Source of the DNA: Acidobacteriota bacterium
Lineage (GTDB): Bacteria; Acidobacteriota; Terriglobia; Terriglobales; Acidobacteriaceae
DNA length: 5,284 nt
Assembly: GCA_021781255.1 (NCBI GenBank)
Contig: JAJXXG010000634.1
Span: 537-5,820, forward strand
Direction of reading: 5' to 3'
Part shown: positions 1-5,284 of the stretch, piece by piece
How positions within the stretch are numbered: the first letter of the stretch is position 1
Layout: each line of letters starts with the position of its first letter
Notes under the pieces: generated by a model
What the model was told of the DNA's origin: nothing
The model's input: only the letters and a program-made list of their open reading frames with translations
The model's database searches: none
Program-made: the position numbers and the translations under genes

Positions 1-104
1 ACAGTCAACCGCGGCCATCCGTTTCTACACTTCTCACGGAAAAGGATGGGATCGTAAGAACACTACCTGGCATCCGCTCCACATCCTCATCTGGGAGCAT
101 CGTC

Positions 105-653
105 ATGAAAAAGATTCTCATCGTAGCTCTATTGGCTTACGGTCTCACGCTACACGCACAGGAAACCCGTCACGAGATCAGCCACGCCACCGGCAATCCC
201 ACGGTTGACTCTAAACCCAACAACCCTGACGTACCCGACGTCTTCGCCGTCAGCGGTCATCTCCAACGTATCGTTGTACTGCGCTTCAAATTCGGCGCCG
301 ATCTCCTCGCAGGCCTTCAGCAGATGATCGCCCAGCAAAAGATCAGGAACGCCGTGATTCTCTCTGCCTTCGGCTCCGTGCGCGGCTACCAGATTCACCA
401 GGTTTCAAATCGTGATATGCCCTCCAGGGACATGTTCATCAAGAATCCTACCGCTCCGGCTGACATCGTCACTATGAGCGGCATGGTTATGGACGGCCGC
501 GTGCATCCTCACATTGTGCTCGCCGATGCCAATCGCGCCTTCGGCGGACATCTCGAACCCGAAACCCAGGTCTTTACCTTCGCAGTCATCACCCTCGGCG
601 TCCTCGACGACTCCCTCGATATGAGCCGGTTCGACAACTCAGCCTATCGCTAG
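105..653 (+). CDS. Exported PPC (DUF296) domain protein
   Basis: The 182-residue product begins with a signal peptide: KK at 2-3, a hydrophobic core at 4-16, and a likely cleavage after LHA (residue 18). A linker rich in Asn, Pro and Asp follows to about residue 50. Residues 52-170 look like the PPC domain (plant and prokaryote conserved, DUF296), a small alpha/beta fold that forms trimers. The domain signature is visible as HPH at 134-136 and GGHL at 147-150; these histidines correspond to the metal site seen in prokaryotic PPC proteins. The start is supported by GGGAG at 93-97, seven bases before the ATG, and by the signal peptide, although the frame stays open upstream to the window edge. 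Bacterial PPC proteins are often annotated as DNA-binding by analogy with plant AT-hook proteins. There is no AT-hook here, and export makes DNA binding unlikely. The substrate or partner is unknown. The gene is convergent with the EamA gene. Confidence 0.85.
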   Translation: MKKILIVALLAYGLTLHAQETRHEISHATGNPTVDSKPNNPDVPDVFAVSGHLQRIVVLRFKFGADLLAGLQQMIAQQKIRNAVILSAFGSVRGYQIHQVSNRDMPSRDMFIKNPTAPADIVTMSGMVMDGRVHPHIVLADANRAFGGHLEPETQVFTFAVITLGVLDDSLDMSRFDNSAYR

Positions 654-765
654 AGCACCTTCAGGACCGCGGTACCGCGAACCGGATATCGTTCGCCGAC
701 TCGAACTCGAAGAGGCGCGACCTTCGCGTCCACCGAAAAGGTTCCTGCGCAGCGCCCTGATGGGG
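654..765. other. Convergent spacer with small palindromes
   Basis: This spacer lies between the stop codons of the PPC gene and the minus-strand EamA gene. It contains a perfect 12-base palindrome, CGCGGTACCGCG (668-679), and a short hairpin with arms at 714-720 and 724-730 (seven pairs, one of them G-U) around a three-base loop. Either could help end transcription from both sides, but neither is followed by a T-run, so a classical intrinsic terminator is not shown. No coding signal was recognised. Confidence 0.3.
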
Positions 766-1209
766 TCACGCCAGCACCATCACAATCGCCCCTGCTGTGA
801 TCAACACTCCACCTACCAGCGCTGCCGTATTCAGCTTTTCGCCCAGCAGCAGCCACGCAAAGATCATTACCAGCGGCACACTCAGCTTGTCCAGCGGCGC
901 CACGCGCGAAGCCGGCCCCAGTTGCAAAGCGCGAAAGTAGCAGATCCAAGACAGCCCCGTGGCAATTCCCGAAAGCGCCAGAAACATCACCGTTCGGCGG
1001 TCGAGTGCACGAATCTCCCCATGCTTGCCAAGTGCAATCGCAATGGCCCATGCAAATACCACCACTACGCTGGTGCGTAGTGCCGTCGCCAGGTTTGAGT
1101 CCACATGCGCCACGCCCACCTTCGCCAGCAGCGCCGTTGCGGCAGCAAAGATCGCTGCCAGCAGCGCCCACACAACCCAGTTCGCAGTCCAACTTGTACC
1201 CCAGCTCAT
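766..1209 (-). CDS. Half-size EamA/DMT-family membrane protein
   Basis: This is a 147-residue integral membrane protein with about five hydrophobic segments: roughly residues 11-32, 40-58, 70-92, 103-124 and 128-147. The segment with Leu-Gly-Pro-Ala-Ser followed by a Leu-Asp-Lys-Leu-Ser helix and a Leu-Gly-Glu-Lys turn is typical of one EamA repeat of the drug/metabolite transporter superfamily. Full transporters have two such repeats (about 300 residues). This protein matches the single-repeat group (COG2510-like), which presumably works as a dimer. The substrate cannot be read from the sequence. I chose the ATG at 1209. A longer frame from 1275 adds 22 polar, basic residues, overlaps the lptE start codon and lacks a good ribosome site. 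The chosen start also has no Shine-Dalgarno sequence, but TATTCT lies seven bases upstream. It is divergent from lptE and convergent with the PPC gene. Confidence 0.85.
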   Translation of the reverse strand: MSWGTSWTANWVVWALLAAIFAAATALLAKVGVAHVDSNLATALRTSVVVVFAWAIAIALGKHGEIRALDRRTVMFLALSGIATGLSWICYFRALQLGPASRVAPLDKLSVPLVMIFAWLLLGEKLNTAALVGGVLITAGAIVMVLA

Positions 1210-1273
1210 GGCTTTTAGAATACGCTCGCTCTTGCCGCCGTTGCGCCAAGGAACCCCGCGATAAAATGGCCTC
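1210..1273. promoter_or_regulatory. Divergent eamA/lptE promoter region, possibly leaderless both ways
   Basis: This 64-base gap must hold the start signals of both divergent genes unless a promoter lies inside a gene. On the plus strand TAAAAT (1262-1267, five of six matches to TATAAT) ends six bases before the lptE ATG. On the minus strand TATTCT (1222-1217) ends seven bases before the EamA ATG. Neither gene has a Shine-Dalgarno sequence at normal spacing; the only purine run, AAGGAA (1248-1253), is 20 bases from lptE. Hexamers of the form TANNNT at this distance are typical of leaderless transcripts. The -35 matches are poor (TTGCGC at 1241-1246, with a 15-base spacer), so the assignment is tentative. 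Confidence 0.4.
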
Positions 1274-1807
1274 ATGCCTCCGTTTGTGCGCCTGACGTTC
1301 GCGGCCTCCGCTCTGTATGCTGTGCTCGGCCTCGGCGGCTGCGGCTACCATACGCTGGGCGCGGCAACGCACCTGCCGCCCAATGTCCACACCCTCGCAG
1401 TGCCCGTCTTCACCACGCTCACTGAGTCCAACGGAACCGACAAAGCCTTGACGGAAGCCGTGGTGCGCGAGCTCATGACGCGCACCCGCCTGCGCATCAC
1501 CACCGATGGGGGTACCGATGCCGACGCGGTCCTTCACGGAACCATCCTCAAGCAGACCGTCGTGCCGCTTACCTACAACACCGCCACACAGCAGTCTTCG
1601 AGCTTTGTTATCACCATCGTCGCCTCCGTTACGCTGAACGACGGTGACGGCCGCGTGCTCTACCAAAACAAGAACTACGTCTACCGCGAACAGTACCAGT
1701 CCAGCATCAACCTAGCCACCTTCGTCCAGGAAGATCCCGCCGCCTTGCAGCGTCTCTCCCGCGAATTTGCGCGCCAACTAGTGGCTGATATCCTTGAGAG
1801 CTTCTGA
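1274..1807 (+). CDS. lptE: LPS-assembly lipoprotein LptE
   Basis: The 177-residue product is a lipoprotein. A hydrophobic signal is followed by the lipobox LGGC, with the lipidated cysteine at residue 23, and then by GYH, the typical opening of the LptE/RlpB family. The mature part fits the family: a strand with Thr-Leu-Ala-Val-Pro-Val-Phe (about 40-46), a helix with Leu-Thr-Glu-Ala-Val-Val-Arg-Glu-Leu (about 59-67), a beta sheet with a Ser/Thr-rich centre, and a C-terminal helix ending in Gln-Leu-Val-Ala-Asp-Ile. LptE sits in the outer membrane as a plug inside the LptD barrel and helps insert lipopolysaccharide into the outer leaflet. The ATG at 1274 is the first start after an in-frame stop at 1262-1264. 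It has no ribosome site. holA lies 163 bases downstream on the same strand; lptE and holA are neighbours in many Gram-negative genomes. Confidence 0.9.
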   Translation: MPPFVRLTFAASALYAVLGLGGCGYHTLGAATHLPPNVHTLAVPVFTTLTESNGTDKALTEAVVRELMTRTRLRITTDGGTDADAVLHGTILKQTVVPLTYNTATQQSSSFVITIVASVTLNDGDGRVLYQNKNYVYREQYQSSINLATFVQEDPAALQRLSREFARQLVADILESF

Positions 1808-1912
1808 CGCGCCAACATCGCCAACGCTCACAAGACAAAGAAAACTGTATATCCCGCTCTTTTCTTGATTCCTGCCTGGTTTTCCGCTCTGGTGTCATCC
1901 CGCGTCGGGCGC

Positions 1913-1974
1913 TATCCTGAATCCACATGGTGTTTCCGCAAAATAGTCGCGTCCACCAGGAGCCGCGGTCGTGA
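1913..1974 (+). promoter_or_regulatory. Possible promoter and 15-codon leader ORF before holA
   Basis: Within the 163-base gap between lptE and holA, ATG at 1927 opens a 15-codon frame (MVFPQNSRVHQEPRS) that ends with TGA at 1972-1974. That stop shares GTGA with the holA start, a layout used for translational coupling. The ribosome site of holA, AGGAG at 1958-1962, lies inside the small frame. TATCCT (1913-1918) is a possible -10 element eight bases before the ATG. A frame this short in GC-rich DNA can arise by chance. The rest of the gap (1808-1912) shows no gene and no clear terminator. Confidence 0.25.
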
Positions 1975-3137
1975 GCGGCGCGCGTTGGGGAGCCGGCTTT
2001 ACCGCGGCAGGCCGCTTTGTCGCCGAGATCGAAGCCGCCCAGAAAGGCACGGGAAGGCTACGCCCCGGCTATATTCTCGCCGGCGACGAGATCTTTCTGC
2101 TTGACCGCTGCCGTGCGGCCATTCTCAAAGCCTTCGTTCCTCACGATCTCAAAGACTTCTGTCTCTCCGATCTCGACCTCGCTGTAACCAGCATCTTTGA
2201 GGTCCTTGACCGCGCCCAGACCCCATCCCTCATGGCGCCCTTTCAAGTCATTTTTGTGCGTAATATTCGGCAGCTTTACACCCGAGGCGCAAAAAAGGAC
2301 GAGTTCGCCGCCCTTGATCGCTACTTCAAATCCCCAAACCCCCAGGCCCTGCTCGTCTTCATCGCCGACTTTCTCCGTATTCCCTCCGATACCCGTCGCA
2401 TGGAGCTCGACGACAAAAATCGCTACGAGCGCATCACGGAGACGCTGGGTGAGCACTGCGGCATGGTCGAACTGGCGCGTGTTCCCGAAGACGACGCTAT
2501 CCGCTGGGCCACCTCCACCTCAGAAGATCAGGGCACGCGGCTGGAGCCCGACGCAGCCCGCGAACTGGTCGATGCCCTCGGTGCCGATATGATGCTTGTT
2601 GCATCCGAACTGGAGAAACTCCTCCTCTTCGCAGCCGGCCGCGGCAAGATCACCCTCGGCGACGTTGAGACCATGGTGCTCGCCGCCAAACAGCGCTCGC
2701 TCTACGAGCTCACTGACGCCATCAGCGCCCACGACCGTGTACGCGCCCTCGCACTCCTACAGGGCCTCCTTAACAGCTCGGACGCCGGTGAAGACGCCGC
2801 CATCGGCCACCTCTACATGCTCGCCCGCACCTTCCGCCAGATGCTCGTCATCCTCGAAAAAAATGTGCGCGACTCCCGCGCCATCTGGCAGGCCCTCTGG
2901 CAGGGCTTTCGCATGCCGCCTTTTGCCGCAGACGACCTCATCCGCCAGGCCCGGCGCTACAAGAACCGGCGCGCACTCATTCGCGCCCTGCGCCTCGTTG
3001 CACGCGCTGATCTCGAACTCCGCTCCTCGCCACCCGATAAACGCCTCGTACTCGAGCGCCTCATCTACGAGTTGGCCTCCGAGCCCAAGCCTTCCTCATC
3101 CACCTGGATGACGGCCCAGCTATCCTTCGAGAGTTAA
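1971..3137 (+). CDS. holA: DNA polymerase III subunit delta
   Basis: The 388-residue product is the delta subunit of the clamp-loader complex, which opens the beta sliding clamp and loads it on primed DNA. The N-terminal AAA+-like domain starts at about residue 33 with Tyr-Ile-Leu-Ala-GDE (GDE at 38-40), where active ATPases have a P-loop; delta does not hydrolyse ATP. A lid region follows to about residue 242. The collar domain begins at SLYEL (243-247) and ends with the conserved C-terminal helix containing Ala-Arg-Ala-Asp-Leu-Glu-Leu and Leu-Val-Leu-Glu-Arg-Leu-Ile (about 346-370). The protein is somewhat longer than the E. coli one (343 residues), partly through the N-terminus and a Ser-rich C-terminal tail. 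The GTG start is supported by AGGAG at 1958-1962, eight bases upstream. The stop overlaps that of the hemerythrin gene on the other strand. Confidence 0.92.
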   Translation: MSGARWGAGFTAAGRFVAEIEAAQKGTGRLRPGYILAGDEIFLLDRCRAAILKAFVPHDLKDFCLSDLDLAVTSIFEVLDRAQTPSLMAPFQVIFVRNIRQLYTRGAKKDEFAALDRYFKSPNPQALLVFIADFLRIPSDTRRMELDDKNRYERITETLGEHCGMVELARVPEDDAIRWATSTSEDQGTRLEPDAARELVDALGADMMLVASELEKLLLFAAGRGKITLGDVETMVLAAKQRSLYELTDAISAHDRVRALALLQGLLNSSDAGEDAAIGHLYMLARTFRQMLVILEKNVRDSRAIWQALWQGFRMPPFAADDLIRQARRYKNRRALIRALRLVARADLELRSSPPDKRLVLERLIYELASEPKPSSSTWMTAQLSFES

Positions 3138-3544
3138 ACTCCACCGTCTGCCGCATGACCAGGCGTGCAGACATTACGGCGCCTGCTTCGGCACCCTGCC
3201 CACACACGATCGCGAACCCGCTCCCTCATCCAGTCACCCAGCAGCCGGTCGTCGTTCTCGATATGAAACACAAGCCAGTCACGCAGGGAATTCAGCGCGT
3301 GTTCGTTCAACCGTGCGTCACTGCCTCCGTGCCGCGCCACGAACGCCGGCAGCTTCTCCATCAATCGCCGGTGGTTCGCCGCATGCAGCGCACCCCCCGG
3401 ATATCTTGCCTCGCGCATCGTCGCTTCTTCCTCAGAAAAATGGCCTCGCGCACACACCGCCAGGCAGTGCCCAATAGCGGCTTTGTCGGAGGAAGGCAGA
3501 CAAAGTGGAGGAGTGGAAAACCATGGATAGACGTGAGCGCACAA
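3134..3544 (-). CDS. Hemerythrin-like (HHE) domain protein, 5' end doubtful
   Basis: The frame gives 136 residues from a TTG. From residue 35 it is clearly a hemerythrin domain, a four-helix bundle that binds a di-iron centre and in bacteria senses or stores oxygen. Visible ligands are H35 and E39 (HFSEE), H54 and H58 (HAANH), and H94 and D99 (HIENDD), with the spacings of the classical protein (His54/Glu58, His73/His77, His101/Asp106). The first helix and its histidine (His25 in the classical numbering) are absent: residues 1-20 are Pro- and Cys-rich and fit no helix. No candidate start (TTG 3544, GTG 3457, ATG 3418) has a good ribosome site, and the TTG start overlaps the CPBP gene start. 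The gene may be a 5'-broken pseudogene, a frameshifted gene or a shortened variant. The C-terminus after about residue 107 is basic and unrelated to the domain. The domain call is firm; the intact status is not. Confidence 0.65.
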   Translation of the reverse strand: MCAHVYPWFSTPPLCLPSSDKAAIGHCLAVCARGHFSEEEATMREARYPGGALHAANHRRLMEKLPAFVARHGGSDARLNEHALNSLRDWLVFHIENDDRLLGDWMRERVRDRVWAGCRSRRRNVCTPGHAADGGV

Positions 3545-4434
3545 TGGAAGGCATGGCCTTCGTCAATCCTGCCAATGTGATCGCTGCCCTGTTCGCGCTG
3601 GCTCCCTATCTTGCGGCAGCCTACTTTTACCCACCAGTCGCCGCGCGCGTCCAGGCTTCGCCAGGCTGGCTGCGTATCCTGGCTCCAGCCGCGCTTTCTC
3701 TTCCCTATGTACTGGTTGCCAGCACGGCAGGCCTCTTCCGCTGGGGCTGGTTCTCGCTGTACGCGCTTCTTCCCGTCGCCATCGCGCTCCTACTCCATCA
3801 AGCCGCCGCCGCCGACCCGGCCATACGCGGCAACTGGCGCGATTTCCTCACGCTCGCCGCCCTGGGCCTCGCCGTCGACCTGCGCTGGTTTGAAGCCGCC
3901 TGGCCTGCGCACCTCGCCATCTTCAACAAGATCCTTCTCCTCGACATCGGCATCTACGGTTTCCTGTTCATCCGTCGACTCGACGGCGTAGGATTCGACC
4001 TTCGCCTGCGCCTCGGCGACCTGCGCATCGGCCTCAGAGAATGGGCCTGGTACACCCCAATCGCACTCCTGCTCGGCCTTGGACTCGGCTTCCTGCATCT
4101 ACACCGCGTCTGGCCAGGCTTCCTACCCATAGCCGGCGCCTGGCTCTTCACCTTCTTCTTCATCGCCGTCCCCGAAGAGCTCTTCTTTCGCGGCTGGATG
4201 CAGAACCTGCTGGAAAGGCTTATCGGCCGTACCAGCGCCCTGCTCCTCACCGCCTGCCTCTTCGGTCTTGCGCACTTCAACAAGCGTGCCGCCCACTTCA
4301 ACTGGCGCTATGTGCTGCTGGCGGCCCTCGCCGGCATCTTCTATGGCCGCGCCTGGCGCACCCGCCGCCGCGTAGGCACCTCCGCCGTCACCCACGCCAC
4401 CGTAGATGCCTTCTGGTCCCTATGGCTCCAATAA
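3523..4434 (+). CDS. CPBP family intramembrane metalloprotease
   Basis: This is a 303-residue membrane protein with about eight hydrophobic segments. The C-terminal third carries the CPBP/Abi (CAAX protease and bacteriocin-processing, PF02517) motifs in order: EELFFR (E218, E219, R223), FGLAH (F247, H251) and HATVD (H291, D295). These residues form the metal site and active site in the membrane of Rce1-type proteases, so the protein looks catalytically competent. The substrate is unknown; bacterial members process peptides or give immunity to bacteriocins, and many are uncharacterised. I chose the ATG at 3523 because AGGAG (3509-3513) lies nine bases upstream. The GTG at 3505 (six residues longer, AGGAAGG at 3490-3496 upstream) is nearly as good, and the ATGs at 3544 and 3553 have no proper site. 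The 5' end overlaps the opposing hemerythrin frame; the 3' end overlaps the second CPBP-like gene. Confidence 0.88.
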   Translation: MDRRERTMEGMAFVNPANVIAALFALAPYLAAAYFYPPVAARVQASPGWLRILAPAALSLPYVLVASTAGLFRWGWFSLYALLPVAIALLLHQAAAADPAIRGNWRDFLTLAALGLAVDLRWFEAAWPAHLAIFNKILLLDIGIYGFLFIRRLDGVGFDLRLRLGDLRIGLREWAWYTPIALLLGLGLGFLHLHRVWPGFLPIAGAWLFTFFFIAVPEELFFRGWMQNLLERLIGRTSALLLTACLFGLAHFNKRAAHFNWRYVLLAALAGIFYGRAWRTRRRVGTSAVTHATVDAFWSLWLQ

Positions 4435-5136
4435 GCGGTCTGGTGGGTGAGCCTGCCGGTGCGGGTTGTACTGCAGATACCCGAGTCCCACTCGCATATT
4501 GTGGTCTACCACCCGTGGTACGCTCATTGACACCGCAACGCCCAGAATCACGTGAGCGATCATCAACGGATAAATGTTGCGGTAGTACAGAAATACGAGG
4601 CAGGACGCGAAACCCAACACCAAAGTAATCGGCGTCAACACCGGGTTCGGCAGATGCGCCATAGCAAATAGAACCGACGCCACTAGAGCCGCCATCACCG
4701 GCCGCTGGATCAGCCGCAGAAGCCTAAGCAGGATCACGCACTGCAGCAGGAACTGCTGCAATATCGCACCAATCGTATAAGGAATGTAGATCGCTATATA
4801 CGGCAGAAAGCCGTTCGGCACGTGCAGCACGTGCAGCCGGCCGGAAACAGTAAATGCTGCCGCTGTCATCGCGAGCGCCACTCCAGCAACCCACAGCGAC
4901 TCCCGGAAGTTCGCCTTGCGGAAACCAATTGCCTGCCAGCCTTCGAAGGAGGCGCGCACCACCAGCGCCACTCCCACCGTGGCCGTGATCCACAGCTCCC
5001 GATGCCAGCGCAGCGGCATCCACTCCATCACCACAATGAACCCGTATACAAACACGATCTCCAGCAATACCCGCCGCCGGCTGCGGCGCGCGAAGGGCTG
5101 ATCGTCTACCACGGGAGAGGTCACTGCCGGCTCCAT
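4420..5136 (-). CDS. CPBP-like membrane protein with altered catalytic motif
   Basis: The 238-residue product has a basic N-terminus (Arg cluster at 17-22) and about seven hydrophobic segments. The order of motifs matches the CPBP/Abi family: an Ile-Gly-Phe-Arg turn (70-73), a motif-1 position, FAMAH (F157, H161) followed by LPNP, and a last helix with H195. Motif 1, normally EExxxR, reads QQFLLQ (Q127, Q128, Q132), so both acidic residues and the arginine are lost. H195 is followed four residues later by Gly instead of Asn or Asp. The protein is therefore probably not an active protease of the usual kind. It may be a pseudo-enzyme or a subfamily with another role. The tail after about residue 207 is hydrophilic. 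The ATG at 5136 is the only good start, although GGAG lies only two bases away. The 3' end overlaps the neighbouring CPBP gene by 15 bases. Confidence 0.8.
   Translation of the reverse strand: MEPAVTSPVVDDQPFARRSRRRVLLEIVFVYGFIVVMEWMPLRWHRELWITATVGVALVVRASFEGWQAIGFRKANFRESLWVAGVALAMTAAAFTVSGRLHVLHVPNGFLPYIAIYIPYTIGAILQQFLLQCVILLRLLRLIQRPVMAALVASVLFAMAHLPNPVLTPITLVLGFASCLVFLYYRNIYPLMIAHVILGVAVSMSVPRVVDHNMRVGLGYLQYNPHRQAHPPDRLLEP
4742..4760. repeat. Perfect 8-base inverted repeat inside the CPBP-like gene
   Basis: The arms TGCAGCAG (4742-4749) and CTGCTGCA (4753-4760) flank a three-base loop. In RNA the stem can be extended by a G-U, an A-U and another G-U pair. It encodes exactly the QQFLLQ segment that replaces catalytic motif 1. 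Confidence 0.7.
4819..4836. repeat. Tandem 9-base duplication
   Basis: CACGTGCAG occurs twice without a gap (4819-4827 and 4828-4836). On the minus strand it encodes the repeated tripeptide LHV-LHV (residues 101-106) in a loop of the CPBP-like protein. It keeps the frame and is probably a simple slippage duplication. Confidence 0.6.
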
Positions 5137-5154
5137 CGCTCCGATGCAGTTGCA

Positions 5155-5184
5155 ATGGTACCGAGGGCATGAAACCGCTGCTAA
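5155..5184 (-). promoter_or_regulatory. Weak promoter candidate for the CPBP-like gene
   Basis: On the minus strand TTAGCA (5184-5179) and TACCAT (5160-5155) are separated by 18 bases and end 18 bases before the ATG at 5136. Each matches the sigma-70 consensus at four of six positions. It may equally be chance; the gene could instead be read from the gene upstream, whose stop is 95 bases away. Confidence 0.22.
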
Positions 5185-5231
5185 CGCCTTCGCGCTCGCC
5201 CGCCGGGTCGCAACTCACGCACTGCCGTCTG

Positions 5232-5284
5232 CTACTCCAGAATAATCGCCAGATCCGGCTCCTGTCCGCGCACCGTCAGCGTAA
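5232..5284 (-). CDS. 3' end of an unrecognised gene
   Basis: The minus strand is open from the window edge to a TAG at 5234-5232. The visible C-terminus reads LTVRGQEPDLAIILE, with ordinary codon use and a typical soluble-protein ending. It is too short to assign a family. It lies 95 bases upstream of the CPBP-like gene on the same strand and could share a transcript with it. Confidence 0.45.
   Translation of the reverse strand, partial: TLTVRGQEPDLAIILE

Noticed and set aside
1..57. Possible 3' end of an upstream gene on the plus strand, ending at TAA 55-57
   Set aside because: Only 18 codons are visible (ending in RKRMGS) and other frames are also open here, so nothing separates it from chance.
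714..730. Intrinsic terminator after the PPC gene
   Set aside because: The hairpin has only seven pairs with a three-base loop and no T-run on either strand, so it is noted in the spacer entry only.
1274..1275. Longer EamA start at 1275
   Set aside because: It adds a polar, basic 22-residue stretch before the first membrane helix, overlaps the lptE start codon, and removes the whole divergent gap.
650..1666. Long minus-strand open frame (338 residues) across the EamA and lptE genes
   Set aside because: It is antisense to lptE and in another frame of the EamA gene, has a low-complexity Gly/Ala/Arg-rich product, and matches no family. It is open because the DNA is GC-rich.
1808..1912. Terminator or RNA gene between lptE and holA
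   Set aside because: No stable inverted repeat, T-run after a stem, or known RNA motif could be seen.
3155..3580. Plus-strand open frame of 141 residues opposite the hemerythrin gene
   Set aside because: The product is a Pro/Arg-rich mix with no family features, while the minus strand has a clear hemerythrin domain.
4724..5218. Minus-strand open frame of 164 residues overlapping the CPBP-like gene
   Set aside because: It is a frame-shifted shadow. The frame ending at 4420 has the membrane segments and the family motifs.

Overview
The window is GC-rich, tightly packed bacterial chromosome. It carries lptE, an outer-membrane LPS-assembly lipoprotein gene, so the host has a Gram-negative envelope. 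The gene mix (lptE next to holA, a half-size EamA protein, CPBP-family membrane proteins, a hemerythrin domain) and the protein style suggest a soil bacterium, perhaps Acidobacteriota. That assignment is inference from general resemblance, not from a marker gene.

Layout. Bases 105-653 (+) encode an exported PPC/DUF296-domain protein. After a 112-base convergent spacer come a five-helix EamA protein (766-1209, -) and lptE (1274-1807, +), which diverge from a 64-base gap. A 163-base gap with a possible 15-codon leader ORF precedes holA, the DNA polymerase III delta subunit (1971-3137, +). HolA meets a minus-strand hemerythrin-like gene (3134-3544) tail to tail, with the two stop codons overlapping in TTAA. 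The 5' end of the hemerythrin gene runs into the start of a CPBP-family intramembrane protease gene (3523-4434, +) with all catalytic motifs. That gene overlaps by 15 bases, tail to tail, a second CPBP-like gene (4420-5136, -) whose first catalytic motif is replaced by glutamines. The last 53 bases hold the 3' end of another minus-strand gene.

Function. lptE and holA are housekeeping genes, which are neighbours in many Gram-negative genomes. The other genes form no recognisable pathway. I see no RNA gene, CRISPR array, insertion sequence or phage gene. The points most worth a second look are the hemerythrin gene that lacks its first helix (with a possible out-of-frame remnant at the right distance), the pairing of an active-looking and an inactive-looking CPBP protein, the exported PPC domain, and -10-like hexamers sitting 6-8 bases before start codons that have no Shine-Dalgarno sequence. 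None of these clearly amounts to a new system.
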